From positions 62,001 to 126,000 of the forward strand of contig SAQR01000006.1 in NCBI GenBank assembly GCA_004020365.1: a stretch of 64,000 nt of DNA, read 5' to 3'. Both the position numbers and the translations under genes were made by a program. The stretch is from Mesorhizobium sp. Its GTDB lineage: Bacteria > Pseudomonadota > Alphaproteobacteria > Rhizobiales > Rhizobiaceae. This document shows, piece after piece, positions 42,863 through 51,688 of this stretch (positions are counted from its first letter, which is position 1; each line of letters begins with the position of its first letter). The notes beneath the pieces were generated by a model. It made no database searches. It saw nothing but the letters and a program-made list of their open reading frames with translations, and was not told the origin of the DNA.

Positions 42863-43791
42863 CCGCCACCGAAGACGTCCCGCCGGCAACGGAAGCCGCC
42901 ACCACGCACTCTGGCTTCGTTGCACTGATCGGCGCGCCCAATGCGGGGAAATCGACGCTGGTCAATCAACTGGTCGGCGCCAAGGTGTCGATCGTCACCC
43001 ACAAGGTGCAGACGACGCGCGCCATCGTGCGCGGCATCGCCATCCACAATAACGCACAGATCGTTTTTGTCGACACGCCGGGCATCTTTAGGCCGAAGCG
43101 GCGGTTGGACACGGCGATGGTGACGACCGCCTGGGGCGGCGCCAAGGACGCCGACATCGTGCTGCTGCTGATCGACGCCGAGCGCGGCATCAGGGGCGAC
43201 GCCGACGCGATCCTCGAACGGCTGAAGGATGTCCGCCAGCCGATGGTGCTGATCCTCAACAAGGTCGACCGGGTCAAGCCCGAGGCGCTGCTGGCCCTGT
43301 CCGCGGCAGCGAATGAAAGAGTGCCCTTCAAGCGCACCTTCATGGTTTCGGCGCTAACCGGGTCGGGCTGCAAGGACCTGCTCGACTATCTCGCGGAAAC
43401 TCTGCCTGCCGGCCCTTGGTATTACCCGGAAGACCAGATCTCCGACCTGCCTATGCGTCAGCTGGCGGCCGAGATCACTCGCGAAAAGCTCTATCTCAGG
43501 TTGCATCAGGAACTGCCCTATTCCTCCCATATCGAGACCGAGAAATGGGAAGAGAGGAAGGACGGCTCGGTGCGCATCGACCAGACCATCTATGTCGAGC
43601 GTGACAGCCAGAAGAAGATCGTGCTCGGCCACAAGGGCGAGACGATCCGTGCCATCGGCCAGGCGGCGCGCATGGAGATATCCGGTATCCTCGAACAGAA
43701 GGTGCATCTTTTCCTGTTCGTCAAGGTGCGTGAGAACTGGGGCGACGACCCCGAGCGCTATCGCGAGATGGGGCTGGAGTTTCCGCATTAG
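42859..43791 (+). CDS. era: GTPase Era
   Basis: Ribosome-assembly GTPase that binds the 3' end of 16S rRNA. The protein of 310 residues has G1 GAPNAGKSTLVN, G3 DTPGIF, G4 NKVD and a C-terminal KH domain around KIVLGHKGETIRAIGQAAR. Translationally coupled to rnc. A dispersed repeat begins a few bases after its stop codon. Confidence 0.97.
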   Translation: MTATEDVPPATEAATTHSGFVALIGAPNAGKSTLVNQLVGAKVSIVTHKVQTTRAIVRGIAIHNNAQIVFVDTPGIFRPKRRLDTAMVTTAWGGAKDADIVLLLIDAERGIRGDADAILERLKDVRQPMVLILNKVDRVKPEALLALSAAANERVPFKRTFMVSALTGSGCKDLLDYLAETLPAGPWYYPEDQISDLPMRQLAAEITREKLYLRLHQELPYSSHIETEKWEERKDGSVRIDQTIYVERDSQKKIVLGHKGETIRAIGQAARMEISGILEQKVHLFLFVKVRENWGDDPERYREMGLEFPH

Positions 43792-43796
43792 GCAGG

Positions 43797-43842
43797 TTCC
43801 CGAAAAGTGGGAGCCGGTTTCGAAAAGATCATGCTCAAACAG
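43797..43842. repeat. Dispersed palindrome containing the start of the kinase-like gene
   Basis: Diverged copy of the family present twice at 15015-15128: CGAAAAGTGGGAGCCGGTTTCGAAAAGATCATGCTCAAACA-type sequence. The ATG at 43831 and the codons for Met-Leu-Lys-Gln fall inside it. Confidence 0.85.
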
Positions 43843-44754
43843 GAAGTCACTATCGATACAGCTCTCGTGAGCCGGTTGGTCGCCACGCAATTTCCCCGAT
43901 GGAAGGATCTTGCTGTCAGGCCGGTTGCATCAGGCGGATGGGACAACAGGACCTTTCATCTCGGAGACCATATGCTGGTGAGGCTGCCGAGCGCGGCGGC
44001 CTATGCCTTGCAGGTGGAAAAGGAACATCGCTGGCTGCCAAGGCTTGCGCCTCTGCTGCCGCTGCCTGTCCCTGTCCCGCTGGCGATGGGAGCCCCGGCC
44101 GACGACTATCCCTGGCATTGGTCCGTCTATCGCTGGATCGAAGGCGAGACGGCGACGCTGGAGCGTATTGCCAGCCTGCCGCAATTCGCGGCCGGCCTGG
44201 CCCAATTCCTGGTCGCCCTGCAACGGGTCGATCCCGCCGGTGGACCGGCACCAGGGCAGCACAACTTTTTTCGCGGCGGACCACTGAGCGTCTATGACGG
44301 TGAGACCCGGCAAGCAATTGCAGCCCTTGACGGCAGGGTCGACACGGTCGCCGCGAGCGCGGTGTGGGAGGCAGCGCTTGCCGCGACATGGCACGGCGCG
44401 CCCGTCTGGTTCCACGGTGACGTCAGTTGGGGAAACCTGTTGGTCAGGCAAGGCAGGTTGAGCGCCGTGATCGACTTCGGGACTTCGGGCGTGGGCGATC
44501 CCTCGTGCGACTTGGCGATTGCGTGGACGCTCTTCGAAGGGAAAAGCCGAGAGGTGTTTCGCGCCGGTCTTCAGGCCGATGAGGCAACCTGGGCGCGAGG
44601 CCGTGGCTGGACGCTATGGAAAGCGCTGATTACTGTCGCCGGCCACATAGACGTCAATCCAGTCGAAGTTGAAAAGTCGCGACGCGTGATCGATGAAGTG
44701 CTTGCCGATCACCTCCGCGCGGACCGCCGCCGAGGGCACCCATACAGCGCCTGA
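43831..44754 (+). CDS. Aminoglycoside phosphotransferase/choline kinase-fold protein
   Basis: Small-molecule kinase-like protein of 307 residues. The N-lobe has VRPVASGGWDNRTFHLGDHMLVRLPS with the ATP-binding Lys replaced by Arg at that strand. The C-lobe has the catalytic loop WFHGDVSWGNLLV (Asp and Asn) and the metal Asp in AVIDFGTSGVGDPSCDLA. Such stand-alone members rarely act on antibiotics. The start codon and first residues are inside a dispersed repeat; an in-frame ATG at 43807 lies even deeper in it. No separate ribosome site is obvious. Confidence 0.88.
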   Translation: MLKQEVTIDTALVSRLVATQFPRWKDLAVRPVASGGWDNRTFHLGDHMLVRLPSAAAYALQVEKEHRWLPRLAPLLPLPVPVPLAMGAPADDYPWHWSVYRWIEGETATLERIASLPQFAAGLAQFLVALQRVDPAGGPAPGQHNFFRGGPLSVYDGETRQAIAALDGRVDTVAASAVWEAALAATWHGAPVWFHGDVSWGNLLVRQGRLSAVIDFGTSGVGDPSCDLAIAWTLFEGKSREVFRAGLQADEATWARGRGWTLWKALITVAGHIDVNPVEVEKSRRVIDEVLADHLRADRRRGHPYSA

Positions 44755-44795
44755 AAAACTTGATTTCGCCACCGAAGCGGTGACAAGCTCCGTTC

Positions 44796-45572
44796 ATGGA
44801 ATGGCGCGACGAGGGAATTATTCTCGGCACCCGCAAGCATGGCGAAACCAGCGCCATTCTTGAGGTCATGACGCGTGCGCACGGCCGCCATCTCGGCCTA
44901 GTGCGCGGCGGCCGCTCGCGCAAGCAGCAGCCGGTTCTGCAGCCCGGCAACCGCGTCGATCTGTTGTGGCGGGCGCGGCTCGACGAGCATCTGGGTACCT
45001 TCCAGGCCGAGGCGATCGAGATGAACGCCGCCCGGCTGATGGACAGCGCCGTCGCCATCTATGGGCTGCAGACTATGGCGGCGCATCTGCGCCTGCTGCC
45101 CGAGCGCGACGCCCATGACGGCCTCTACGAAACGCTGGCCGTGATGATCGCCCATCTCGACGATGCGGACGCCGCCGGCGAGCTGGTGGCGCGTTTCGAA
45201 TTGCTGATTCTCGACGAACTCGGCTTCGGCCTCGATCTCAGCCAGTGTGCCGCGACCGGCACCAGGCAGGACCTTGCCTATGTCTCGCCGAAATCCGGGC
45301 GCGCCGTGTCGCGCCACGCCGGCGCGCCATGGCGCGACAAGATGCTGGTGCTCCCCGCATTCCTGCAGCGCGGCTCCGGGCTGCGCGCCGATCCGGCGGC
45401 GATCGAGGATGCCTTCCGGCTGACCGGCTTCTTTTTTTCCCGCCATGTTTACGAGCCGCGCGGTATCGAGGCGCCCGGTGCCCGCGCCGGCTTCCTCGCC
45501 GCCTTGCGCAAGCACTACGCGGCGGGCAAGGAGATTGGCGCCGACACCGCCGCCGGAGAAATCATTACATGA
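44796..45572 (+). CDS. recO: DNA repair protein RecO
   Basis: Loads RecA with RecF/RecR at single-strand gaps. At 258 residues it has the N-terminal OB fold ([37 protein letters not shown]) and a helical domain ([31 protein letters not shown]). Conserved end of the acpS-era block. Its TGA overlaps an ATG that opens a decayed reading frame. Confidence 0.95.
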   Translation: MEWRDEGIILGTRKHGETSAILEVMTRAHGRHLGLVRGGRSRKQQPVLQPGNRVDLLWRARLDEHLGTFQAEAIEMNAARLMDSAVAIYGLQTMAAHLRLLPERDAHDGLYETLAVMIAHLDDADAAGELVARFELLILDELGFGLDLSQCAATGTRQDLAYVSPKSGRAVSRHAGAPWRDKMLVLPAFLQRGSGLRADPAAIEDAFRLTGFFFSRHVYEPRGIEAPGARAGFLAALRKHYAAGKEIGADTAAGEIIT

Positions 45573-45761
45573 GCGAAGTGGAACACTAGCCCGGCCGGGT
45601 GTCGCGGCTCGGCCTCGGCAACATTGCGCACGCCGACATCGCTGAATATACCGGCCTGGAATTGCTCCAGCGCATCGACAACAAATACAAGGCGCCGCCG
45701 CTGGCTTTCGGCACCGAAACGTGCTCGATCTTTCCGGCCGCCAATCTGGCGGCGCGCTGAC
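45569..45761 (+). pseudogene. Decayed gene, possible PaaI-type thioesterase N-terminus
   Basis: ATG overlapping the recO stop gives MSEVEH then an in-frame TAG. Reading on in the same frame gives PGRVSRLGLGNIAHADIAEYTGLELLQRI...APPLAF, then about 15 unrelated residues and a stop. The part GLELLQ...APP resembles the start of hotdog-fold PaaI thioesterases, though without the rest of the domain this is a guess. An internal stop plus truncation argue for a relic. Confidence 0.42.
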
Positions 45762-45823
45762 TCGGCTGGCCGTCTAGCCGCCGTATTTGTCGGTCACTAC
45801 TGGCCCGGTTTGGGGGAACCGCC

Positions 45824-48538
45824 ATGTTCGAAAGCCTGATCGGCCTCGTCGCGATCATCGCGCTGTTCGTCATTATCTCGCGCCAGCAGAGCCGCATCGG
45901 CCTGATCGAGCGCGAACTCGGTGCGCTGCGCAGCCTCGTGCTTTCGGGGGCCACGCCGCAGGCCAAGCCGGCAGAACAGACCGCAAACGACAGCATGCCG
46001 GCGGACGCGGCAATTGCGGCCGCGACCGACATTGCCCCGCCATCGGCGGGTGAGGCCGAAGAAGGGCTGTCCACGGAGGTTGAGGCCGGGGAGGCTGCAT
46101 CAGGACCGTGGGCTGCGGGCGAGGCGGCGCCGGCTGGGCCTGCACCTGCGCAACCGGCGGCCGCGACGCAAAAGCCTGACATTGAAACGGCGCTCGGCAC
46201 CCGCTGGGCGGTCTGGGTCGGCGGCATCGCGCTGGCGCTGGGCGGGCTGTTTCTGATCCGCTACACCATCGAGGCCGGCATTTTCGGTCCCGGCGTGCGG
46301 CTGAGCATGGCAGCAATGCTCGGGCTGGTGCTGGTCGCCGTCGGCGAGTTCATCCGCCGCACCGGCTTCAGAGTGCCGGTGCAGGGTGTCGCCGGCGCCT
46401 ACATTCCGGCGATCCTGACGGCGGCCGGTGCGTTCATCCTGTTCGGCACGGTTTATGCCGCGCATGGCGTCTACGGCTTCATCGGACCGGCGCTCGCCTT
46501 CACGCTGCTCGGCGCCATCGGTGTGGCGACGATCGCAGCAGCCCTCGTCCATGGCCAGGCGCTGGCCGGCGTCGGTCTGCTCGGCGCGGTGGTGACGCCG
46601 ATGCTGGTCGGCTCGCAGGCGCCCAATCCCTGGGCGCTGTTCGGCTATTTGGCGATTGTGCTCGCCGCTACCGGCGTGATCGCCCGCCTGCGCGACTGGA
46701 CATTCCTGATGGCGGCAGCGTTCGTCGGCACTGGCCTGTGGACCATTCTTTACATGACCGATGCGCCGGGTACCAACCTGCCTGTCCTCCTCTTTATCAA
46801 CGCGGTGACCCTGGCCGTGCTCGCGTTTGTCTGGCTTGGCCGTCGCGGTGGCGAAACAGAACCCGCCAGGGGCTTCGACTGGCCGTCAATCGCGCCCGGC
46901 TTCTTCGTCAGCCTTTCGGCGATGGCGCTGTTCGTCGACCCCGCATACGCTCCCGGCGATGCTCTGCCGGGAGCAGCCCTTATCGCAGCCCTGGTCGCGG
47001 TGGCGCTCTACCGGCCGCTGGCGCTGGCGCTTCTGCACGCCGCAGGGCTGGCGACGGTGCTGGTCTATCTCGGCATTATACCGCCAACCTCCGTCGCTTC
47101 GGATTTTTCAGGTGGCGCTCTCGGCGTCGATGGCCTGCCGGCGGCACTTGCCGATACGCTGATGCTCAGGATCGGCATCTTTCTCGGACTTGTGTTCATC
47201 GGCGCTGGCTTCTGGGCAGCGCGCAAATTTGCCGCATCGGCGCACATCCGCGCTGCCTCATGGGCGGCATGGGGCGTTGTCGCACCGCTGGTCATTCTGT
47301 TGGCGCTCTGGCTCACCTTCGGCAATCTCGACCGCGATCTTGTCTACGCGGCGATTGCAGCCCTTCTGGTCGCGGTCTTCGCCGCCGGCGGCGAGTGGAT
47401 CGCGCGCGGTGAACAGCCGCCGCTACAGGGCGGTGCTGCCGTCTCGTTCGCGCTTGGCGGAGCAGCAGTCGCCGCCTTGCTGATGCTTTATATGGCCTTC
47501 GGGTCGGGCTGGACCACTATCCTCCTGGGTGCCGCAGCCATCGTGCCGGCGCTGGCCACCCGCTGGCGCGCCTATCCGGTGCTCGGCTGGATTTCGGTCG
47601 GCGCGGTCATCGCCGTGCTCGGCCGTATCGCCTTCGATCCGACAATCGTCGGCGCTGACTTGCTGTCGACGACGCCGGTGTTCAACTGGCTGCTGCCGGG
47701 CTACGGCGTGCCGGCGCTTGCCTTCGGCTTTGCTGCCTGGCAACTCGCCCGCACCACCAATGGCCGGCCGCGCTTTGCCATGGAAGCGGGCGCAGCACTG
47801 TTTGCAGTGCTCACGGTTGCCATATTGGTGCGCCATGCCATGCATGGCGGCGTCATCGACACCGGTGCTGCGACGCTCGCCGAACAGGCGATCTACACGC
47901 TGATCGCCATCGGCGCCGGCGCCATCCTGATCGCCATCGACATGCGCACGCCAAGCTCGGTGCTGCGCTATGGTTCGCTTGCTGCGGGCGTAGTCTCGGT
48001 CGCCTTCATCGTCATCCAGCATTTTGCGGCGCTGAACCCGCTGTTTACCGACGAATCGACCGGCGAGATCCCGGTGTTCAACCTGCTGTTCCTCGCCTAT
48101 CTGTTGCCGGCCCTCGCTGCCGGCGGGCTCGCGCTCTACGCACGTGACAAGCGGCCGAAATGGTATGCCGCGATGCTGGCGCTGATGGCGGCACTGCTCG
48201 CCTTCGTCTATGCGACGCTGTCGGTGCGGCGGCTGTTCAAGGGCGAGTTCATCGGCCTGTGGAGCGGCCTCGGCCAGCTCGAGACCTATACCTATTCCGC
48301 GCTGTGGCTGATCATTGGCGTGGCGCTGCTCACCGCCGGCGTCTGGCTCAAGTCGCAGGTGCTGCGCATTGCGTCGGCCGCGCTGATCTCGGTCGCCGTG
48401 TTGAAGGTGTTCCTCTTCGACATGTCGGAACTGGAAGGCGTGCTGAGGGCGCTGTCCTTCATCGGCCTCGGCGCGGTGCTGATCGGCATCGGTCTGTTCT
48501 ACCAGCGGCTGCTGACAAGAGCGGCGAGAGGAACCTAA
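45824..48538 (+). CDS. DUF2339 polytopic membrane protein
   Basis: Very large integral membrane protein of 904 residues. One N-terminal helix (LIGLVAIIALFVIISRQQSRI) is followed by a coiled, Ala/Pro-rich linker (about 35-115) and then more than twenty hydrophobic helices to the C-terminus, beginning ALGTRWAVWVGGIALALGGLFLIRY. This is the DUF2339 layout. The family has no established function; links to cell-envelope or polysaccharide biology are guesses. No partner genes adjoin it. Confidence 0.9.
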   Translation: MFESLIGLVAIIALFVIISRQQSRIGLIERELGALRSLVLSGATPQAKPAEQTANDSMPADAAIAAATDIAPPSAGEAEEGLSTEVEAGEAASGPWAAGEAAPAGPAPAQPAAATQKPDIETALGTRWAVWVGGIALALGGLFLIRYTIEAGIFGPGVRLSMAAMLGLVLVAVGEFIRRTGFRVPVQGVAGAYIPAILTAAGAFILFGTVYAAHGVYGFIGPALAFTLLGAIGVATIAAALVHGQALAGVGLLGAVVTPMLVGSQAPNPWALFGYLAIVLAATGVIARLRDWTFLMAAAFVGTGLWTILYMTDAPGTNLPVLLFINAVTLAVLAFVWLGRRGGETEPARGFDWPSIAPGFFVSLSAMALFVDPAYAPGDALPGAALIAALVAVALYRPLALALLHAAGLATVLVYLGIIPPTSVASDFSGGALGVDGLPAALADTLMLRIGIFLGLVFIGAGFWAARKFAASAHIRAASWAAWGVVAPLVILLALWLTFGNLDRDLVYAAIAALLVAVFAAGGEWIARGEQPPLQGGAAVSFALGGAAVAALLMLYMAFGSGWTTILLGAAAIVPALATRWRAYPVLGWISVGAVIAVLGRIAFDPTIVGADLLSTTPVFNWLLPGYGVPALAFGFAAWQLARTTNGRPRFAMEAGAALFAVLTVAILVRHAMHGGVIDTGAATLAEQAIYTLIAIGAGAILIAIDMRTPSSVLRYGSLAAGVVSVAFIVIQHFAALNPLFTDESTGEIPVFNLLFLAYLLPALAAGGLALYARDKRPKWYAAMLALMAALLAFVYATLSVRRLFKGEFIGLWSGLGQLETYTYSALWLIIGVALLTAGVWLKSQVLRIASAALISVAVLKVFLFDMSELEGVLRALSFIGLGAVLIGIGLFYQRLLTRAARGT

Positions 48539-48602
48539 GGGATCATCTGTTTGAATGTCCAATAAAATGGAATAGTTGAAGGTTCAGCAGGAGATATTCA
48601 AA

Positions 48603-48844
48603 GTGCCTCTTTATATTCGCGACAAGGAAGTGGATGGGCTGGCCACAAAATTGCAGCGCGAGATCAACGCCGCCAGCAAAACGGAAGCAGTGCGGATTGC
48701 ACTTTTGCATGAACTTGAGCGTAACCACGCCGGCAAGCCTTTGCGTGACAGGATTGCGGTGTTGCAGGAGAAGTATGCCGCGTTGGGACATCCGATCCCA
48801 ACTTCGACATGAAGGCATTCACCGACGAGGCATGGGAAGACTGA
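48603..48844 (+). pseudogene. Frameshifted VapB-type antitoxin without toxin
   Basis: From GTG 48603, with AGGAG nine bases upstream, the frame encodes a typical VapB: MPLYIRDKEVDGLATKLQ, KTEAVRIALLHELE and RDRIAVLQEKYAALG. It then breaks at CCGATCCCAACTTCG. Shifting frame there restores the family's C-terminal toxin-binding tail, (N/T)FDMKAFTDEAWED, ending at 48844. One base appears lost. No PIN-domain toxin follows, so this is a decayed toxin-antitoxin locus. Confidence 0.75.
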
Positions 48845-49002
48845 CGTTGGCGAGCCCGGTCCGGGCGGTTCAACTGTGAGTCCCAATACGGCGCGGGATA
48901 TTCTCCAGCGCTGCGCCTTCCGGCACATGCCACGGCGGATTATCGAGGCCTTTGTCGCGTCGCCCGCGATGGGAGGACTCTGCTTTGCCTCTCAATCCCA
49001 AC

Positions 49003-49029
49003 GGGAATAAACCGGTCCGCGCCAGCGTT
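49003..49029 (+). promoter_or_regulatory. Candidate ECF sigma-dependent promoter
   Basis: GGGAATAAA (-35 type, 49003-49011) and CGTT (-10 type, 49026-49029) are 17 bases apart between GGAAT and CGTT, the usual layout of ECF promoters. It lies 110 bases before the ECF sigma gene, fitting autoregulation. Not proven. The rest of the 296-base gap (48845-49140) holds nothing else I recognise. Confidence 0.5.
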
Positions 49030-49140
49030 ATTGCATTGCTTGGGTGGCCGGGCGGCGGACCGCTTCGCGCTGGCCGCTTGCGCCGCGCCGTGAAGGCGCG
49101 TTCAATCGGATGAACAAGGGCGACCTCAGAACCAGCGGTC

Positions 49141-49659
49141 ATGGACGAAAAGAAGGCAGCAATCCTGGGCGAGATACCACGCCTGCGCCGTTATGCGCGC
49201 TCGCTGCTGCGCGATCGCGATTCCGCCGACGATCTCGTTCAGGACTGTCTCGAACGAGCGCTTGTGCGGCTCGACAATTGGCAGACTGGAGAAAGCCCGA
49301 GGAGGTGGCTGTTTACGATCATGCATCATTTGTTCATCGACCAGATGCGCAAGGTGAACCGGCGCGGCGAAGCAGCGATGCTGCCGCTGGAAGCGCGCGA
49401 GGCGCAGGCAGCACCCGCTGAGCAGGTGGAGAGCATCGCCTCGCGCGAGATCATCGACGCGTTGCAGGCAATCAGCCCCGATCGGCGCGCAGCACTGGTC
49501 ATGGTCGCCATCGAAGGCTTTTCCTATGCCGAGGCCGCCAACATCCTCGGCGTCCCGGCCGGCACGCTGATGTCGCGCATCGCGCGCGGGCGTGACGAGT
49601 TGCGCGGGTTGCTGGATGATGCCGCGCGTCGCCGGGCGATAAGGATCGTAGAAAAATGA
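49141..49659 (+). CDS. ECF-type RNA polymerase sigma factor
   Basis: Extracytoplasmic-function sigma factor of 172 residues. Region 2: LRRYARSLLRDRDSADDLVQDCLERAL with WLFTIMHHLFIDQMRK. Region 4: ISPDRRAALVMVAIEGFSYAEAANILGVPAGTLMSRIARGRDEL. Overlaps the anti-sigma gene by four bases. Regulates its own operon by inference; whether it also drives the downstream GNAT-C39/RimK genes is an open question. Confidence 0.94.
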   Translation: MDEKKAAILGEIPRLRRYARSLLRDRDSADDLVQDCLERALVRLDNWQTGESPRRWLFTIMHHLFIDQMRKVNRRGEAAMLPLEAREAQAAPAEQVESIASREIIDALQAISPDRRAALVMVAIEGFSYAEAANILGVPAGTLMSRIARGRDELRGLLDDAARRRAIRIVEK

Positions 49660-50444
49660 CCCGGCGCGACTTTTCCGAACGCGACATCCATATGGCGCTT
49701 GATGGCGAGTTGCCGGTTGACGAGCGCGTGGCTTATGACGCCTGGCTCGAGGCCAATCCTGAAATGAAGGCGAGGAGCGTCCGTTATATCGCCGACCTCG
49801 CAGCGCTGCGTGCCACCTTCGCCGGCGTGCTCGACGAGCCGGTGCCGGCGCGGTTGCAAAATATCGTGTTCGGCGAGGCGCCGGTCAAGACGGCGGCATC
49901 GAGCTCGCGCTGGTGGCTGGCGGCTGCTGCAGCGGCGATGCTGGCCATTGGCGGTGTCGGCGGTTATGTCGCCGGCCTCGACCATCTCGGTCTGGAAGAC
50001 CCGGCCGAGGACCAGCTCGCCGAGCAGGCGATCGCAGCCCATGTCCTCTATGCCGCCGAGCAGCGGCATGCGGTGGAAGTGCCGGCCAGCGACAAGGATC
50101 ATCTGCAGACCTGGCTGTCCAATAGGGTCGGCCTGAAGCTGGTCGCACCGGATCTGGCGGCGCAAGGATTCCAGCTCGTCGGCGGTCGGCTGCTGCCCGC
50201 TGGCGAGAGCAAGGCCGCGATGTTGCTCTATGAGGACGACAAGGGCGAGCGCATCTCGCTGTTCGTCACCGCGGAATCGGCCGAGAAGACCAAGGGCACT
50301 TATGGATCGCAGGACGGCCCCGAGGCGATCTACTGGTTGGACCAGGGCTATGGCTGCGCCGTCGTCGGCTCGCTGCCGCGCGCGCAACTGACTGCAGTGG
50401 CGAAGAGCGCCTACAGCCAGCTTGTCGCCGGGCTGGCCAGCTGA
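49656..50444 (+). CDS. Membrane-bound anti-sigma factor
   Basis: Partner of the preceding sigma factor, 262 residues. A cytoplasmic N-terminal sigma-binding region (DIHMALDGELPVDERVAYDAWLEANPEM) lacks the HxxxCxxC zinc motif of ZAS-type anti-sigmas. A single membrane helix (WWLAAAAAAMLAIGGVGGYVAGL, about residues 87-109) follows, then a periplasmic domain of about 150 residues that probably senses the signal. Translational overlap with the sigma gene supports the pairing. Signal unknown. Confidence 0.88.
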   Translation: MTRRDFSERDIHMALDGELPVDERVAYDAWLEANPEMKARSVRYIADLAALRATFAGVLDEPVPARLQNIVFGEAPVKTAASSSRWWLAAAAAAMLAIGGVGGYVAGLDHLGLEDPAEDQLAEQAIAAHVLYAAEQRHAVEVPASDKDHLQTWLSNRVGLKLVAPDLAAQGFQLVGGRLLPAGESKAAMLLYEDDKGERISLFVTAESAEKTKGTYGSQDGPEAIYWLDQGYGCAVVGSLPRAQLTAVAKSAYSQLVAGLAS

Positions 50445-50581
50445 GCTGCGCCTGCCGAAACTGTCACAATTCAGCCCGAATCGAGGTGCGATAGCGCTTG
50501 ACGGATGCTGGCGCTTCGGCTGTGTTGTCGACACTTCTGACCAGGCCTTTCCACAATCCAATCGAGGTTTTCCAAGCCCGC

Positions 50582-51688
50582 ATGCCTGCCGAGATTCGCA
50601 CGGCCCGCGCGTCCGACGTCGATGACCTCGCGGCGATCGAGAAGGCAGTTTTTTCTGGCGACCGCATTTCCCGCCGCTCCTTTCGTCAGTTGATCGAACG
50701 CGAGACCGCCGAGATGCTGGTTGCCGAAAACGACGGCCGCATCGCCGGCTATGCGGTCGTGCTGTTTCGCAAGGGCAGCGGAGTAGCACGGCTCTATTCC
50801 ATCGCCACCGGTCCGTTTTTCGGCGGGCTCGGCATTGGCCGCATTCTGTTGAAACGGGCCGAGGAAGCCGCCTTCGAGCACAACCGCATGATGCTGCGTC
50901 TCGAGGTGCGCGAGGACAACAGCCGAGCCATCCGCATTTACGAGCAGAGCGGCTACCGCAAGATCGGCCGCGAACCGGGCTACTACGAGGACGGCGCCAC
51001 GGCGCTCCGCTACGAAAAGACCTTGCGCGGCGACATTCCGGTCGCCACCAGGGTGCCGTTCTACCAGCAGACCTGCGATTTCACTTGCGGCCCGTGCTGT
51101 CTGATGATGGCGATGGCCAATTTCGATGCCGGCTTCGTGCCCGACCCGGTGATGGAAATCCGTTTGTGGCGCGAGGCGACCACCGTTTTCATGATGTCGG
51201 GGCCGGGCGGCTGCGAGCCGTTCGGCCTCGCGGTTGCCGGCCACGAAAGCGGGCTCTCTGCCGAGATATATGTCTCCTTCCATGGTGCGCTGTTCCTGCA
51301 GTCGGTGCGCAGCCAAGACAAGCGCCGGGTGATGGAACTGGCGCAGGTCGACTTTCGCCGGCGCGCGGAACGTTACGGCATTCCGGTGAATTACCGTCCA
51401 TTCGCTATCGACGATGTCCGCACGGCGATCGCCGAAGGAAAACTGGTGTTGGTCCTGATCAGCGGCTTCCTTATGTTCGGCAAGAAGGTTCCGCACTGGG
51501 TGCTGGCCATCGGCGACGATGGCGACCATATCCTGATCCACGATCCCTGGGTCGAAGACGAGAGACAGGAGACCATCCTTGATGCCGCCAACATTCCGGT
51601 GCCTTACGGCATCTTCATGAACATGGCGCAATTCGGCCGCGATGGATTGCGTGCCGCCATAATCCTCGGAAAGCGCGACAGACAATGA
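50582..51688 (+). CDS. GNAT acetyltransferase fused to a C39-type cysteine peptidase
   Basis: Two-domain protein of 368 residues. Residues 1-150 are a GNAT domain of RimI type (IRTARASDVDDLAAIEKAVFSGDRIS; acetyl-CoA loop GGLGIGRILLKRA; NSRAIRIYEQSGYRKIG). Residues 155-368 are a papain-like C39 domain: Cys169 in QTCDFTCGPCC, His305 in PHWVLAIGDDGDHILIHDPW and Asp321 in the same block form the expected triad. Four-base overlap with the RimK-like gene means obligatory co-translation. Such fusions are predicted to process or modify peptides made by the adjacent ligase. ATG 50582 chosen as GNAT start; a TTG at 50498 is possible. Confidence 0.9.
   Translation: MPAEIRTARASDVDDLAAIEKAVFSGDRISRRSFRQLIERETAEMLVAENDGRIAGYAVVLFRKGSGVARLYSIATGPFFGGLGIGRILLKRAEEAAFEHNRMMLRLEVREDNSRAIRIYEQSGYRKIGREPGYYEDGATALRYEKTLRGDIPVATRVPFYQQTCDFTCGPCCLMMAMANFDAGFVPDPVMEIRLWREATTVFMMSGPGGCEPFGLAVAGHESGLSAEIYVSFHGALFLQSVRSQDKRRVMELAQVDFRRRAERYGIPVNYRPFAIDDVRTAIAEGKLVLVLISGFLMFGKKVPHWVLAIGDDGDHILIHDPWVEDERQETILDAANIPVPYGIFMNMAQFGRDGLRAAIILGKRDRQ

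Noticed and set aside
43831-44754. Aminoglycoside resistance gene
   Set aside because: Only the general kinase fold is shown; such chromosomal members mostly have other substrates and no resistance context exists.
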